Assembly (NCBI GenBank): GCA_030549335.1
Contig: CM060197.1
Span: 23,820,501 to 23,884,500, forward strand
From: Pontederia crassipes
Lineage: Eukaryota > Streptophyta > Magnoliopsida > Commelinales > Pontederiaceae
DNA length: 64,000 bases
Direction of reading: 5' to 3'
The position numbers and the translations under genes were made by a program. A model generated the notes under the pieces. The model saw nothing but the letters and a program-made list of their open reading frames with translations. It made no database searches and was not told the origin of the DNA. Below, piece after piece: positions 26,223-38,397 of this stretch (within the stretch, counting starts at the first letter, position 1; each line of letters starts with the position of its first letter).

Positions 26223-27369
26223 TATGTTCACATATTTATTTAATAAATAAATAAAATTATCATAATATAGTTCAAATAATATCATGAACAGATGTGCATA
26301 ATTATCCAAAAATTTCACTTTTAATTCATAACCACATCTCATGCACAACAATTGTCACGACATTGTTCATATAATAAATTAAATATGCATAATGGCATAA
26401 TATACATTAATCATGTCATGCAATCTTTATTTCATATTCATAACATAATTTTAATACTAATAGAAAAGGAATAATAAATCATTAATGCTCAATTTTGAAC
26501 TAATTTTGAAATAACTTCATTTACTCATATTTAGAATACACGTAATATGATAAAAGTCAAATCCTATCGAAATCACATAATAACATGACATAATATGAAA
26601 ATAATAATCACTTAGTGTGAATAATTATATTTCTTTGGAACACAGAAAAAGATGTTCACATTTTTCGAACAAAATAATGTGCATAAATTTTGAAATGTCT
26701 TAATTTTGCATAATATGTTTGTCATGACTTAAGAAATATATAAACTTTAGAATTAAACAAGAACCATATAAATATGTCATATATACATCAAGTGGAATTT
26801 TTTCAGGATTTTTGGAGTTCAAAAATATAATTTTCTAATTTTTTTAAAAAAATTGAAGTTTTCTAAAATCTAGTTTTAAAAATGGACGAGTTGTCTGAAC
26901 TTTGAGCCCACAACATAACCCATGGGTTTGAGCCCATCAGTTCTCACATTTCTGCAGAGTGAAATGTAGCAACTCGGGCCCACAAATCTGCTCATATGTG
27001 GACTACTTGTAAGAACGTGCATGCAGCTGAGGATGCGACTTAGGTGCGTTTGATTGATTGATCCGATTGATTGATTGATCTCTTCTAATTTTAACATTTT
27101 AAGAAATATGATAACTTGGAATTACATTTAGTTAAAAATAACATTTAGATTTTATAATATGTTTCTTTTGTCCAAAACGATCAATATTTTCCCGCCGGAA
27201 AATTGTCAAACAACTAAACGTAAAAACAGAGAAATCTTCAACAACAAAAATTCCACGTAAGAAAAAAAGTACTTTATATCCGAAGAGGCTTTTACTATGC
27301 AAGTTGTATGTGACACTTGGTATGAAAATGCTACTAAATTTATATGGATAAATTGCATAGAAAATCCTA
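26223..27369. other. No recognisable gene
   Basis: AT-rich. A short tandem run of TTGATTGATTGA occurs at about 27050-27080. No conserved domain was seen in any frame. Confidence 0.4.
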
Positions 27370-29626
27370 CACAATCCTACACCACGTACAATATTTCTTC
27401 TATTGAGCATGATCACATGCATCATCATCCTCTATCATCATCTCATCTGCATGAATCTAGATGCAGAAAAAAACTCATGAATATAAAAACATTCAGTACG
27501 TAGGATCTAGCCATAACAATAATTTATAATCAACAGTGCTCAATAAATCAATAATAATATGATACAAGCAATAGAGAACTAGATGGAATAATAGGATAGG
27601 AACTCAATAAATTATCAATAAATCAATGTAGCCATAGATCGAAGAGGATCAGGAAAAATGTCAAAAGATCAGTCGATATTAATTAACAATTAACAATAAT
27701 CAATTATACCTTATCGCTATGACACTATCTAATTTAACAATTTCAATTTAATATCACTATCAATGATCGTCAATAACAATTTCCATGCTATTCAATGGGC
27801 GGAAGCAATGTCAGACAACGTCAATATTCGAATGATCATAATTCAATTTTCATTCTATTCGATTCGATTAAATTCAATTTAATCTTTGGAGTTGTCCAAT
27901 ACAATGGAGAGCGCTCAATCAATTAATGAAAATTTCATGTCTCTTTCATATAGGTCAGTGGGGGACCAAGTCGCAGCAAGCGCTCTTTAATAATTACGTT
28001 AAATAATAATTTGTGATGGCGGCCAATCACAGGACATTCATAATTTTCCTAAAAGATAATCTCTCAAACATTTATGTATACTATCTGCCCCATACAATAT
28101 AATAACACTATAGTTCAGGGGACTTAGAGACAATTGGAGAACATGAAGACTCAATAGTTTTCATCTTTTATCTTATTTATCTAATAGACCTACCTTTAAC
28201 AATTTAATTCAAGTTAAACAATGACCCAATTGGAAAAAATACTGGATTAATACTATGATGAATCACATAATCAGATGGAACAATAATCTCAAAATCAGAT
28301 CTAAATGATATAATGAGGTCAGATCTGTTAACAATATGATCACAAAGTTCAAAAAAATGATTAACCATAATAAGCATTCAATAATCCATAATACAATATT
28401 CAAAAATAGGTTTTCTGCCCAAAATCCGGCCTGCTTCGGGTAGAATTTGGACCGCGTTCGGAAACAACCAAAAACCCTCGATCAGGTGAAACTCTGGCCA
28501 GGAGGGATGTGAACCCGGCCCGGGTTGGCCAGTTCACGCTCGTGACCGATGCTCGATAAAAACATGGGTTGATAAACACGGACCGTGTCATCAGAAACTC
28601 AAGTCGTGCTGTCGTTGACCCGGTCCGCGTCCGAATCCGATCTAATATGCATCAACGCCATCCGGGTTCAATAGAACTCGGACCATGTTTACTACAACTC
28701 GGGCCATGTTGGCCTCAACTCAGGTCGTGTCGACTAGAACTCGGGCCGGATTCTGTCGACTGGCGGAAAAATATGTTCCAACATGATTTTTCGGTCATCA
28801 TAACTATACTATACGATATCTAAACGATGCACGATCTATATCAATGAAATCTGGTACAAAGGAGATGATGATAGGATTCCATGTCGGTGAAAATCGACGA
28901 CCCCTATGTACCTAAAGTTGGCTGAAAAATCAACCGAAATCCCTCTAGTGTGTAGATTGTCCAAACGTCGAACTTTGACTGGCGATGTCCGCTAAAGAAG
29001 ATAGAGATCGAGAGATGTGGCACTCCACATAATGATTTCGAAAGACAAGAAATAGCTGTTTTAAAAGGCATCGGTTGACTTTAATTAGCAGGCCCAAGTC
29101 CACAGTCCCAGGCCTTAGGTCCTGATTTTCGTGACATGACTTTGAAACTCATGTCTGTCACTTCTAGCCTCTTCTCCTATCTCGCGGGCTTCGAAACAGC
29201 CGTCGGATGCCCTCTAGAACGTCTCAGTTCGCGTAGGAGGATAAAGTTGGACTCTTGGTGCAGAAATTTTGTTTGGCCGAAAGGGAGTTCGCAGCCACCC
29301 TTTAATGTCTATTTATAGTTGTAGGTTATGATTTTCATTTCTATTAGACCTTAGACTTTTTTTATAATCAATCTTGACCATCCGTCACTAATTAATCTTT
29401 TCATACTTTTTAAAATTTAATTAAATTCGAATTAACTAAATAATCTCATAAATATTTCGATAACAATTTCACCTTTTTCTTAAACTCCATCTTATCTTTC
29501 CAACTTCACCTCTAATTTTCATTAATTTCATAATTAAATAATTTCAAAAAATTAAATAATTATTTTTCAAATTCAATAACTAATTAAAATATCATTTATT
29601 TATTCCTAAAAATTCGAATACTTACA
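27370..29626 (-). repeat. Partial Gypsy LTR related to 43004-45373
   Basis: Seen: collinear similarity with 43250-45373, including the phrases CCACGTACAA, CTCATCTGCATGAATC/CTCACCTACGTAAATC, TCTCTTTCATATAGG/TCTCTTTTATGTAAGCC, GGATGCCCTCTAGAACG/AATGCCCTCTGGAACG and the end CTTACA/GTTACA. The first ~240 bp of the LTR found in the other copy are missing. It contains a GC-rich array (AACTCGGGCC, AACTCGGACC and variants) at about 28430-28760. Strand is given by analogy with the copy that still has pol. No element body is attached, so this is a solo or truncated LTR. Confidence 0.65.
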
Positions 29627-29828
29627 TTTCCAATTAAACTTTGTAAATTTCTCTAATCATCATTGCATCATATGACTTGTCTTTTTGGCTCGATTGCTAA
29701 CTTTGTTAGCCTAACTTTGTCAGATGATTCACGTTTCTTGTACTTGATCCGGTTTAGAACAATTCTTTTTTCTCACTCTCTATATTATAAATACTTTTAG
29801 AAAGTTAGGTGAATCTGATCGTGCCAGA

Positions 29829-30020
29829 CTACCACTGCTGCAGAACCAACAACTTTTTTGGATTAATTGACATGGACGGCCGTGTGCAATTGCTACCCAT
29901 TTCTTCATTTTGCCGTAATTTGACCAGCATCAATTCCATCTCTATTGCTCGTTTGATGGAAATATGAGCATTCGTGTGGCACAATTCCAATATTTTTTTT
30001 ATAACGCCTCCTAATTTCAT
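29829..30020 (-). other. Short unidentified open frame at the head of the tandem duplication
   Basis: Seen: a 63-residue minus-strand frame with phrases ELCHTNAHISIKRAIEMEL and MLVKLRQNEEM. The helix-like charged composition is more protein-like than its surroundings, and the first half is repeated in the second duplication copy (about 30251-30355). No family was recognised and no splice-linked neighbour was found. It may be a relic exon. Confidence 0.2.
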
Positions 30021-30596
30021 CCTATCGCGTGATAAAATACGTTTTAAAGAACACTACGGGCAAACATCATATTGATTAAAAATAATGGTCAGCTAAACAT
30101 AGAATCATAAGCGAAAGAGTAGTTATCATATAAGAGTAATGATCAAAAGACTAATAAAAGGAAACAGTTAATACATCATGAGAAAAAAAAGGATATGAAA
30201 ATAAAAGACTGTGCTACCATTATGAGACCGTTGATAATCATCATTAAGACTAATTTGACCAGCATCAATTCCATCTCTATTGCTCGTTTGATGGAAATAT
30301 GAGCATTCGTATGGTACAATTCCAATATTTTTTTTATAACGCCTCCTAATTTCATCCTATCGCGTGATAAAATACGTTTTAAAGAACACTACGGGCAAAC
30401 ATCATATTGATTAAAAATAATGGTCAGCTAAACATAGAATCATAAGCGAAAGAGTAGTTGTCATATAAGAGTAATGATCAAAAGACTAATAAAAGGAAAC
30501 AGTTAATACATCATGAGAAAAAAAAAGGATATGAAAATAAAAGATTGTGCTACCATTATGAGATTGATCGATCACCGTTGATAATCATCATTAAGA
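29916..30596. repeat. Recent tandem duplication, 335-bp unit
   Basis: Seen: 29916-30250 and 30251-30596 are nearly identical over their full length (phrases TAATTTGACCAGCATCAATT and GCCTCCTAATTTCATCCTAT repeat exactly). There are only a handful of substitutions and a ~12-bp insertion (GATTGATCGATC) near the end of the second copy. No terminal inverted repeat or LTR ends at the junction. Confidence 0.95.
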
Positions 30597-32458
30597 TATG
30601 AGTCTACACGTATGAAGACACAGGAAAATAAACATCTCTATGAGTTTTACAATTTAATATTTAAATAAATAAAAATATCATAAGATCATAATAATAAATA
30701 GAAAGATAATTCATGAGAACATCATTATCATATAAAAAACGTCATCATGGAAGAAGGATAAAAAAGGATAGCATATTAATTGAAAATCAAGAAGATCATA
30801 GTAATGGCAAAAGTCAATCATAATTTTTTATTATTAATATGATTGCATCTTCTTCATCGTTATCATTTTCATGTTAACAATTCATTTTTTACTTATAATG
30901 GGGCATATTCAACTGGTGGAGAGTGTGTTTCAACTCTAATAAGATAACTGATCGAGGTAAGCCCATAACTGACCGTCGCTAGTCCATAAACATAAGAGCT
31001 CTTTATTTAATATTTTTCATCTTTTAACTTGTAATTTTCAATTTAATTTATTAAGACATAAAAATAAGACTACAAGATAATATCACGAAGAGTAATTAGA
31101 TGTGCATGAACATCATAATCATCATCATAACATAGATCAAGAGTGAGGACATAATCAAATATCATAACTTAGAGTTGTTCTATAACTTTAACGAGATAAT
31201 TTCATTTTATGTGTTGATATGAATACGTTGATGTTTAATTACTTAAACTAGCATTCTATTTTTTTTATTTGATTGACCCTCAATATTTAATTCAATGTTC
31301 TAAGTATCTTTGTCTTGCCAATTGAACAGAAAGATTGAGATATTTTATTTTCATATCTCAAGTTGTGCTATCAATATATTAATACCTTGAGAGAGGTTTA
31401 ATCTATTAGAACATAAGTTGAGAGTACATTTTCTTTTGTAAAACTTGTGATTGAGTTTCTTTGAATTATTTTACATGTGCATTAACCAGAAAGGAGTTAA
31501 TTATTTTCTTATTGTGGTGCTTCATGTGATAGAGTTGGGAGGAGGATCCTAAGAGGGATTATCCTCTCTATTGGAAAGTGTGATCTCGAGCTACGATAGT
31601 AGTCAAAATGGCATTCTATGCAATGCCATTATAGTGAGAGCTGAACAAGAAAAATTATGAATGATGTGCCTTTGAATTCAACACATATGGATGTGGCAAA
31701 ACTGCTGTCTTTTTTTAACTACTTTCTCTAATTGGTTTTCCTCTTGCAATCATGTTCTATTAGTTACTTTCTTTGATTACATTTTGTTACTAAAAATTAA
31801 AATAATACAGGAACTCTAGATTTTATTCTACAATTATAATATATAGTTTCCTTTATATTTTATTAAAAAATAATTATTCATAACTTAAGATATTTATCTA
31901 TTATCTAGTGGTATCGTTTTCCTCCATGTGGATACAATATTATGCGCTTACAACTAATTCAGTTAATATAGTTTTTTAAAACTCTAAATTGTATCACTCT
32001 TGAATAGCGCATAGATGAAAAGTGAAATTTTGGCTCATCCAAAATTATTTACTTTTCCTAACATGATAATCTTCGCTATACACAATTATTTACTTCATAA
32101 AAAGTAAAATTTATCAAACACTTATCTATTACAACATCCGATATCTACTAGTGAGACCGTTATCAAATCACTATCTGCTTATTAAATTATTATAGCGCCA
32201 AACATAACCTAAATATTACCCGCAACGTGAATTTCTTCGTTATCCATCGAATGTACAAGCATTTATTTTAACATTAATTAACTACACCAAATGCCATAAA
32301 GAGTTAAATCCGTGTGAATCTTTTTCTTCCATAAAAATATTACCAAATGAATAATAAGGAAACTATTTTTACAATGAAACTATTGATCTTGTAAATAAAA
32401 TAGCATATTTATCCAAGATTCAGATGCCGAAGAAATCAAAATTTTAATGTAGCTCATA

Positions 32459-32504
<46 letters not shown>

Positions 32505-33231
32505 GCACATGGGACGAAATCGAAATAAAAATTTAAAACTCAAGATTCTTCAATTACTTCGGATGTGTCATCATTGTGTCAAGTTTACTACAGTAATTAC
32601 GTTATCTTTTATTATAAGGTGTTAACATCATTATTTTTTAACACTTCTAACATAATCAAAATATTATTCACTCTGAGTTTCGCACGAATTTAAAATATAT
32701 TTTAATAAATAAAAATAATAATTATGATCATCTCCTTATTTTATTCATATAAAACTATTCAATTAGATCAATCCTTAAACTTCATATCATTACAATATTA
32801 TAATTTTCTTGTTATTACAGTTTCTTTTGTTGTCCATTATATCTTTTTATTCGTATAATATTATATATATAGAAATCTGACGAAAATTTAGATTTGACTA
32901 TCTAATATTGGGAAAAAATACCCGTTAAGCTAATTTGATAGTTCAAAATAAAATATAAAAGATCGTAATGATCAAATTTCTCAATTCCCAATTTTTTTCT
33001 CTCGCGTCGTCGTGATCACGAACCAAATCCAACCGTCACGGTAACGGAAGATTGGAAGACCTTCGTCACACCACGTTTCCGTTTCCACGTTTCCCATGAT
33101 GTCAATATCTCGGCTCCCAAGGAAAGAATTATAAAGACAACGTGGGACCCACTTAAATTGTTCGCCACGTGTCATCCTCCCGATACATTCACCCCGTCTC
33201 GCTCATTAAAATGCACGCTCCGCCGGCTCTC
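30597..33231. other. AT-rich intergenic sequence upstream of the SUKH-like gene
   Basis: No gene recognised. It contains a (TA)n microsatellite at 32462-32502. The last few hundred bases become GC-richer and include a TTATAAAG phrase near 33129, a possible TATA box, and a CACGTGTC G-box-like word near 33167 in the promoter region of the next gene; both are inferences from position. Confidence 0.4.
32462..32502. repeat. (TA)n microsatellite
   Basis: About 20 uninterrupted TA units. Confidence 0.95.
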
Positions 33232-33299
33232 TCCCTCTCTCTCGTACTCGTAGCGACTACGACCCACGCGCTTCTCTCTCTCTCCCCCCCCCCCCCCCC
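33223..33299. repeat. CT-rich 5' leader ending in a 16-C run
   Basis: CTCTCTCC-type microsatellite followed by a homopolymer of C at 33284-33299, about 45 bp before the start codon of the SUKH-like gene. CT-rich leaders are frequent in plant 5' UTRs. The exact C count is prone to sequencing error. Confidence 0.8.
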
Positions 33300-33343
33300 T
33301 CCCTCACGACACGCTTTGCACCCTTTCGAATGAGAGCATCCAA

Positions 33344-34351
33344 ATGCTCACCACCGCCTCCGACGACGACAAGAGGATCGCCGCCGCCGCCGCAGGGCTT
33401 CCTCCCCGACCCGGTTGCGCCGGCCGCCGCGCGTGCTTCTCCTTCGCCGCGTACGCGAAGGCTGTCGTCGCCCAGCTCCGTGCGGCCGGCGTCGCCGTCG
33501 CGTCCGGGCTCTCCGAGGTCGAGATCTCCGCTGTCGAGTCGTCCCACGGCTTCGCCTTCCCCCCGGACCTCCGTGCGATCCTCCGCGAGGGCCTCCCCGT
33601 CGGCTCCCGCTTCCCAGACTGGCGTTCCGGGCAGACGCAGCAGCTCCGTGCGCTCCTCTCCCTCCCTGTCGTCGGCCTCCTTCGGGAGGTCTCCGGCGGT
33701 CGGTTGTGGCATCCCTCTTGGGGGCCTCCGCCTGAGAACCTGAAGGAGGCGGCGGAAAAGGCGAGAGCCATCCTCTTTCGGGCGCCGGCACTCGTCCCGA
33801 TCTACGGCAGCTTCTACATGCCGATCGCACCGAACCTTCCAGGGAACCCGGTTTTCTACATCTCCGGCGGGGAAGTGCGACTCGCGGCGCTCGACCTCGT
33901 CGACTTCTTTCGGCCGGACGAGTCCGCAGGCGTGCCGGTGCCTGCCTGGGCAGCAGCGTCCGCGAGGAGGATCGACGTTTGGACGGAGTTGGAGGCCGCG
34001 GGGAATGGAGCGATGAGGAGCCCCGTGCCTGGCGGGGCGGCGGAGATGGATCGGTGGTTCGAGGAGATCAAGCGGCGGCTCAGGGACGGCGGGTGGAGCG
34101 AGGAGGAAGTGGCGGACATGATGGAGGCGCGGCCGGACGGCGAGGTTGCCGGTACTGAATGGACGGCCGCGAGCGATCGCGCGGACGTGGCGCGGCGCGT
34201 GCGGTCGATGGCGCTCGAACTGCTGCGCGGCGGGTGGAGCGCGGAGGAGGTGACGGAGTCAATGGGCTTGTACCGAGGGCCCGCGGGTACTGCCGGGGGC
34301 CCGGTGACGTGGCGAGTGGAACCCACCAAAATATTTATGGAATTATGGTAG
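33344..34351 (+). CDS. SMI1/KNR4 (SUKH)-like plant protein
   Basis: A 335-residue single-exon frame with very high GC. Seen: an alanine-rich head with a CFSFAAYAKAV helix (residues 31-42), then residues about 60-190 with AVESSHGFAFPPDLRAIL, LPVGSRFPDWRS, VPIYGSFYMP, NPVFYISGGEVRLAALDL and FF. These resemble the SMI1/KNR4 (SUKH) fold: an acidic residue before the FPPDLR phrase, and the final strand-turn NPVFY..GG.VR. Two related helical modules follow (about 234-260 and 281-307), each ending GGWS-EE-V. Known: plant proteins of this type are uncharacterised; yeast relatives act in cell-wall signalling. The ATG chosen is the first in frame after the CT-rich leader. The stop codon TAG lies inside ATGGTAGGT, which also looks like a splice donor, so a further exon is possible. 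Dense antisense open frames are shadows of the GC content. Confidence 0.8.
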   Translation: MLTTASDDDKRIAAAAAGLPPRPGCAGRRACFSFAAYAKAVVAQLRAAGVAVASGLSEVEISAVESSHGFAFPPDLRAILREGLPVGSRFPDWRSGQTQQLRALLSLPVVGLLREVSGGRLWHPSWGPPPENLKEAAEKARAILFRAPALVPIYGSFYMPIAPNLPGNPVFYISGGEVRLAALDLVDFFRPDESAGVPVPAWAAASARRIDVWTELEAAGNGAMRSPVPGGAAEMDRWFEEIKRRLRDGGWSEEEVADMMEARPDGEVAGTEWTAASDRADVARRVRSMALELLRGGWSAEEVTESMGLYRGPAGTAGGPVTWRVEPTKIFMELW

Positions 34352-35999
34352 GTCAGAATAAAAAAATATAATATAAAATAAAATAACAGGCCTAGTCATA
34401 TGATTAAATTATTTAACTGATTTAATATTAACTTCCTCTACTTTTGGGAACTCATGGTTTATTTTTTGCTTTGTGTCTCTCTGAGTTTGACAAAGAAAAG
34501 CTAGAGAGGCCGTTGCAGATGTTGATTATTATTGTTTTTACTTATTTTTTATTCATATAGCAAGAGTGTTATATTCTTTACTTTAGTTCTTTTGATCATT
34601 TCCTCTTTTATATTGGAAACATATTGACCTGGTAAACAGGTCATTTAAATTATAAATAAGATGTCAAAAAGATTATAGAACTGCATATGAGAACTCATAA
34701 ATGTTTTCTTCTGGAAAGATTCTTCGTCAAATTCGATCCACCTTGGGATCTCGTTCAATTTTTGTATGAGCTCTTTTTTTTTTTTTTTTTGAAGCAGTCA
34801 GTTAATGAAATTTAGCCTTTTCTCTTTGAAAAGAAAACCATGTTGGATGCGTGTTGAAAATGGGTGAACATGACATTATCGCCACCGCATTGTGACGTTT
34901 ACCCTGGGCGTTTAGTTATCTACGACGTACGTTAACCAACAAGAGAAGACAACTATATTATTCGTTGGCATTTCTCGGCGATACCTGGCGTGGTCATATT
35001 CATCTTATTAATAATATATTCTAATTGTAAGGCTTCGAATAAGCCTCGTGACACGTTTCACGAGCGGGTCGCAAATGGGTCTCGAAGAAAAAATTATAAG
35101 TATTTAAAATTATTACACTTTAAAAATATAACGAAAACGATAAACGGATCATATAGCCTTATTTATTGGTAACACACTTAAAAATGCATTCACTGCATTA
35201 TTATTCAAAATTACCTAACAATATAGATCATCTCTCAGAAAAATTATCACTTGTTAAATTATCAGTAATGTACATTACTTTATTTAGTATGCATAAGTAA
35301 TTAATCCATATTAGTTATTTATAAAAAATACAGATTTATGAGTTAATATATAGTTTTTACCAATATATCTCTAATAAAAAAATTATGCCTAATATATAAA
35401 TTATTTTTAACTTTATAAACTTAAATCACAAATATATATTCTCACCCATAAAATTAAAATTTATAAAATAATTAACTATTTTTAAAATATGATAAGAATA
35501 TAGTCGTAATAATTATAATATTTATTTAATTAATTTTATAATTTATTTAATTACTATTATAATTTATTCAATGTGTTATAGAATTAATTTAAATAAAATT
35601 GTAAAGGACAAATACGGAAAGTAAAATTTAAAAGATTGCAACCCAAGTGGTAATATGAATTGCCCACCCTCTCATAGACAATTTGCATTGTCACTTCATA
35701 GACAATGTGGATTACCTAGGCAATTGCCTAAGCAATGAAGATTACCCATTACCTGTCACAAGTGAACAAGGTAATGGGTGGGCTCAGATAATTTAATATA
35801 ATATTACCTAGTAATCTATAAAGATTACCTCTAGAGAAACACTCCCTAAGTCCAATGACATCAAAGTGTGCCACGACGGATAATCCAAATATAAAGTTTA
35901 CAAATAGTCTAAGTCCAATATAATTCATAACATAGTCCCATAGGCCGATCCATATATGACCTATAAACAATATGAAATACTATGGCCCAATGTAAGGTG
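34352..35999. other. 3' flank and AT-rich intergenic sequence
   Basis: An AATAAAA word follows the stop codon directly (near 34355), and further AT-rich words could serve as poly(A) signals. The remainder to 36 kb is AT-rich with a poly-T run near 34770. No gene recognised. Confidence 0.4.
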
Positions 36000-37325
36000 G
36001 ACATCATGTACTAACCGCTCTCATGAGCTCGCCACCGACATCAACATACTCTTTCATACTTGCACGAACCCGAATGCAGAGGAGGTCCACCTCCCGTTAA
36101 TTGTATGTAAAGGCCATTCAAACAAACAATTCAATAATCCATAAAAACATCTCGATTAAAATGATAATAAATGAACAATAAGGATCTCAAAATAAATCAT
36201 GAAAGTCAATTCTTAATTTCATATTTTAATTCCTTATATCTATTCATTAATACAATTTCATGCCCAATTATACATATCCATAGTGGTTAAGAACATTTCA
36301 TTGCATTTATTTTTGAAATGCCCCATATATCACATTAACCATATGTTCTTGTCACTTGATCAATTATCTTGAATATTATCAAACAATTTTTAGTGAGCCT
36401 TTGTTAAAAGATTGAGGTACTTGCTGATTCTCACGTCATAGGTTGGCTAATCCTCGACATCTCAAAGTCATGTCATTCCCATCACCCTTTTCACACAGAT
36501 CCACACAATGATGCATCTTCGTCCAGTAAGGGTCAAGTAAATTCTCAATGTGTCCTTTCAATGCAATTATTCATTTTAATCATACGGTTTAGTATACATT
36601 TCTGACATTCATATTAATAAAAGCATGATATCAACTAGTGAACAATTGATAGGAAAATCATTAAGTTAAATCTTCAAAATCATATATTTCGATTGGCTAC
36701 GGTCGACCGATCGAAATAGTGGCTTCTAGTCTCTATTTCGCTTATCGGAGCAATCGACCGCTTCCTTGGCTGGTCGACCGATTTAACCAGGATCTTACGA
36801 CCGATAGTCTGGTCGTGTTGTTCAATCGACCGATACCTCAATTGAAGTAAATAGTGGCCTGTTAAACCATAAAGCGATCGACAGACTCACTCGTCCGATT
36901 ATACTAGACTTTCAACTCGGCGGCCAGTCGTACCAACCGGTCGACCGATCACACACCCGATTAAAATAGTAACATTTACATGTATTATCATTTATAGACC
37001 AGTCAATCGCTCGATGCGACCAATCGATCGGTTTATGCCCGAATATCATAAAAATGTATTGTCCATTAACGCATTCACACCTACAGACACTCTATGCTCT
37101 ACTTAACATGTTTCATATGTTAAATATCCATAAACAACAATAAAATCGAGAGAAAGAACCATGATTTTCCAAGGTGAACAAATTTAACACCTTATCGATT
37201 CAAAGTCCATGACTCACTCTATATGTCACTAAATTAACTAATTCTAATTTATCTTCACATTTTACACCTAGGACAACAATATATAATTTTTACCAATTTT
37301 TATTCTTTTACCATTTACCCTCATA
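36000..37325. repeat. LTR-like sequence of unassigned family, left of the Sirevirus fragment
   Basis: Seen: non-coding sequence with a GGTCGACCGATC-type palindrome array at about 36690-37030, laid out like the LTR arrays elsewhere but with no base-level match to them outside the units. Together with 39643-40438, which ends AATGTTACA as Gypsy LTRs here do, it may be one LTR split by the Sirevirus fragment. The left end was not found. Confidence 0.35.
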
Positions 37326-38270
37326 AATTCTCATCATTATTATGTGCCATTAGGCATAGATATGCATCCTCACTGGACGAATTTGATGATTCATTTGATT
37401 CATCTTCACTTGACTCATCATGCTTTTTCTTCTTCCTTTTATGAGATGTCTCTTATTTGTGATTTTTGTATGATCTTCGGTTAGGCTTCACATTCTTTTC
37501 TTTCTTTTTCACCAATTTGAGATACTTATAGAGTTTTCTTGAGTAGAGAGCGAGTCTCTTTTCGTCCACTTCTTTTTCACTCGAGTCTTCACTTTTGCTT
37601 GCTTTCAAGGCCAATGCCTTCTTTTTGGGAGCATTTGATTTTTCTTCTTCTTGGATTCCGATCTTATAGGTTAGAAGTGAACCAATTAGATCGTCAAAAT
37701 CTAATTTGTTCAAATCTTTTTCTTCGATCACCGTCCTTTTTGTATACCAACGGGAGGAGAGAGACCTGAAAATCTTTTTCACTTTTTGGGGGTTAGTTCT
37801 AGGCTCGCCCAAAGAGGCTAAGCCATTCACAATATCATTAAATCGAGCAACCATATCATTTATAAATTTATTTTCATGCATCTTGAAGGAATCGTATTTA
37901 TGATTCAAAATATTTAATTTAGATTCTTTAACTTTATCAGTTCCTTCGTAAGTAGTGATGAGTTTGTTCCAAATCTCAGTTGCACTTTCACAATTTGAAA
38001 TCCGATTAAAATCCGTTGAATCCAAAGCACAATAAAATATATTCTTTGCTTTCCAATCCAATTTCGAAAAAACTTTTTGTCTTTTGTCATGTTCGGATGG
38101 TAATTTTTCATGTAACTAGTAGCCTTTTTCAACAATATCCTACATGTTTATATCAATTGAACATATATAGGCTTGAATTCGAATTTTCCAATATGCAAAA
38201 TTTGATGCATTTAAAAGGGGAGGACGGCTAATTGATTGTCCTTCGGCGAAAACAAATCCACTTGATGCCA
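37325..38270 (-). pseudogene. Copia gag (UBN2-type) of the Sirevirus fragment
   Basis: Seen: the minus-strand stretch 38061-37453 gives about 200 residues of the UBN2-type gag domain (WKAKNIFYCALDSTDF, ESATEIWNKLITTYEGT, NILNHKYDSFKMHENK), then a lysine and glutamate-rich linker. The zinc-knuckle part seen in the other copies is not present before the truncation point. Known role: capsid. Part of a fossil element. Confidence 0.85.
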
Positions 38271-38383
38271 TAGCTCTTAAGATTGTTAAATCTTAAAAAA
38301 TGATTGAATCTTAAAAATGATTAGATCTAAAATGATTAGATCTGAAAACGAGAAGATTCAAAAGATTAAAATAAGAGCAACCC

Positions 38384-38395
38384 GCTCTGATACCA
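38384..38395 (-). other. Primer-binding site, initiator-Met tRNA type
   Basis: TGGTATCAGAGC on the minus strand next to the LTR end, identical to the site at 18611-18622. Confidence 0.95.
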
Positions 38396-38397
38396 AT

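Noticed and set aside
33257-33830. Several antisense frames of 150-160 residues over the SUKH-like gene
   Set aside because: Arginine, glycine and serine-rich shadows caused by high GC. The plus-strand frame alone carries family motifs.
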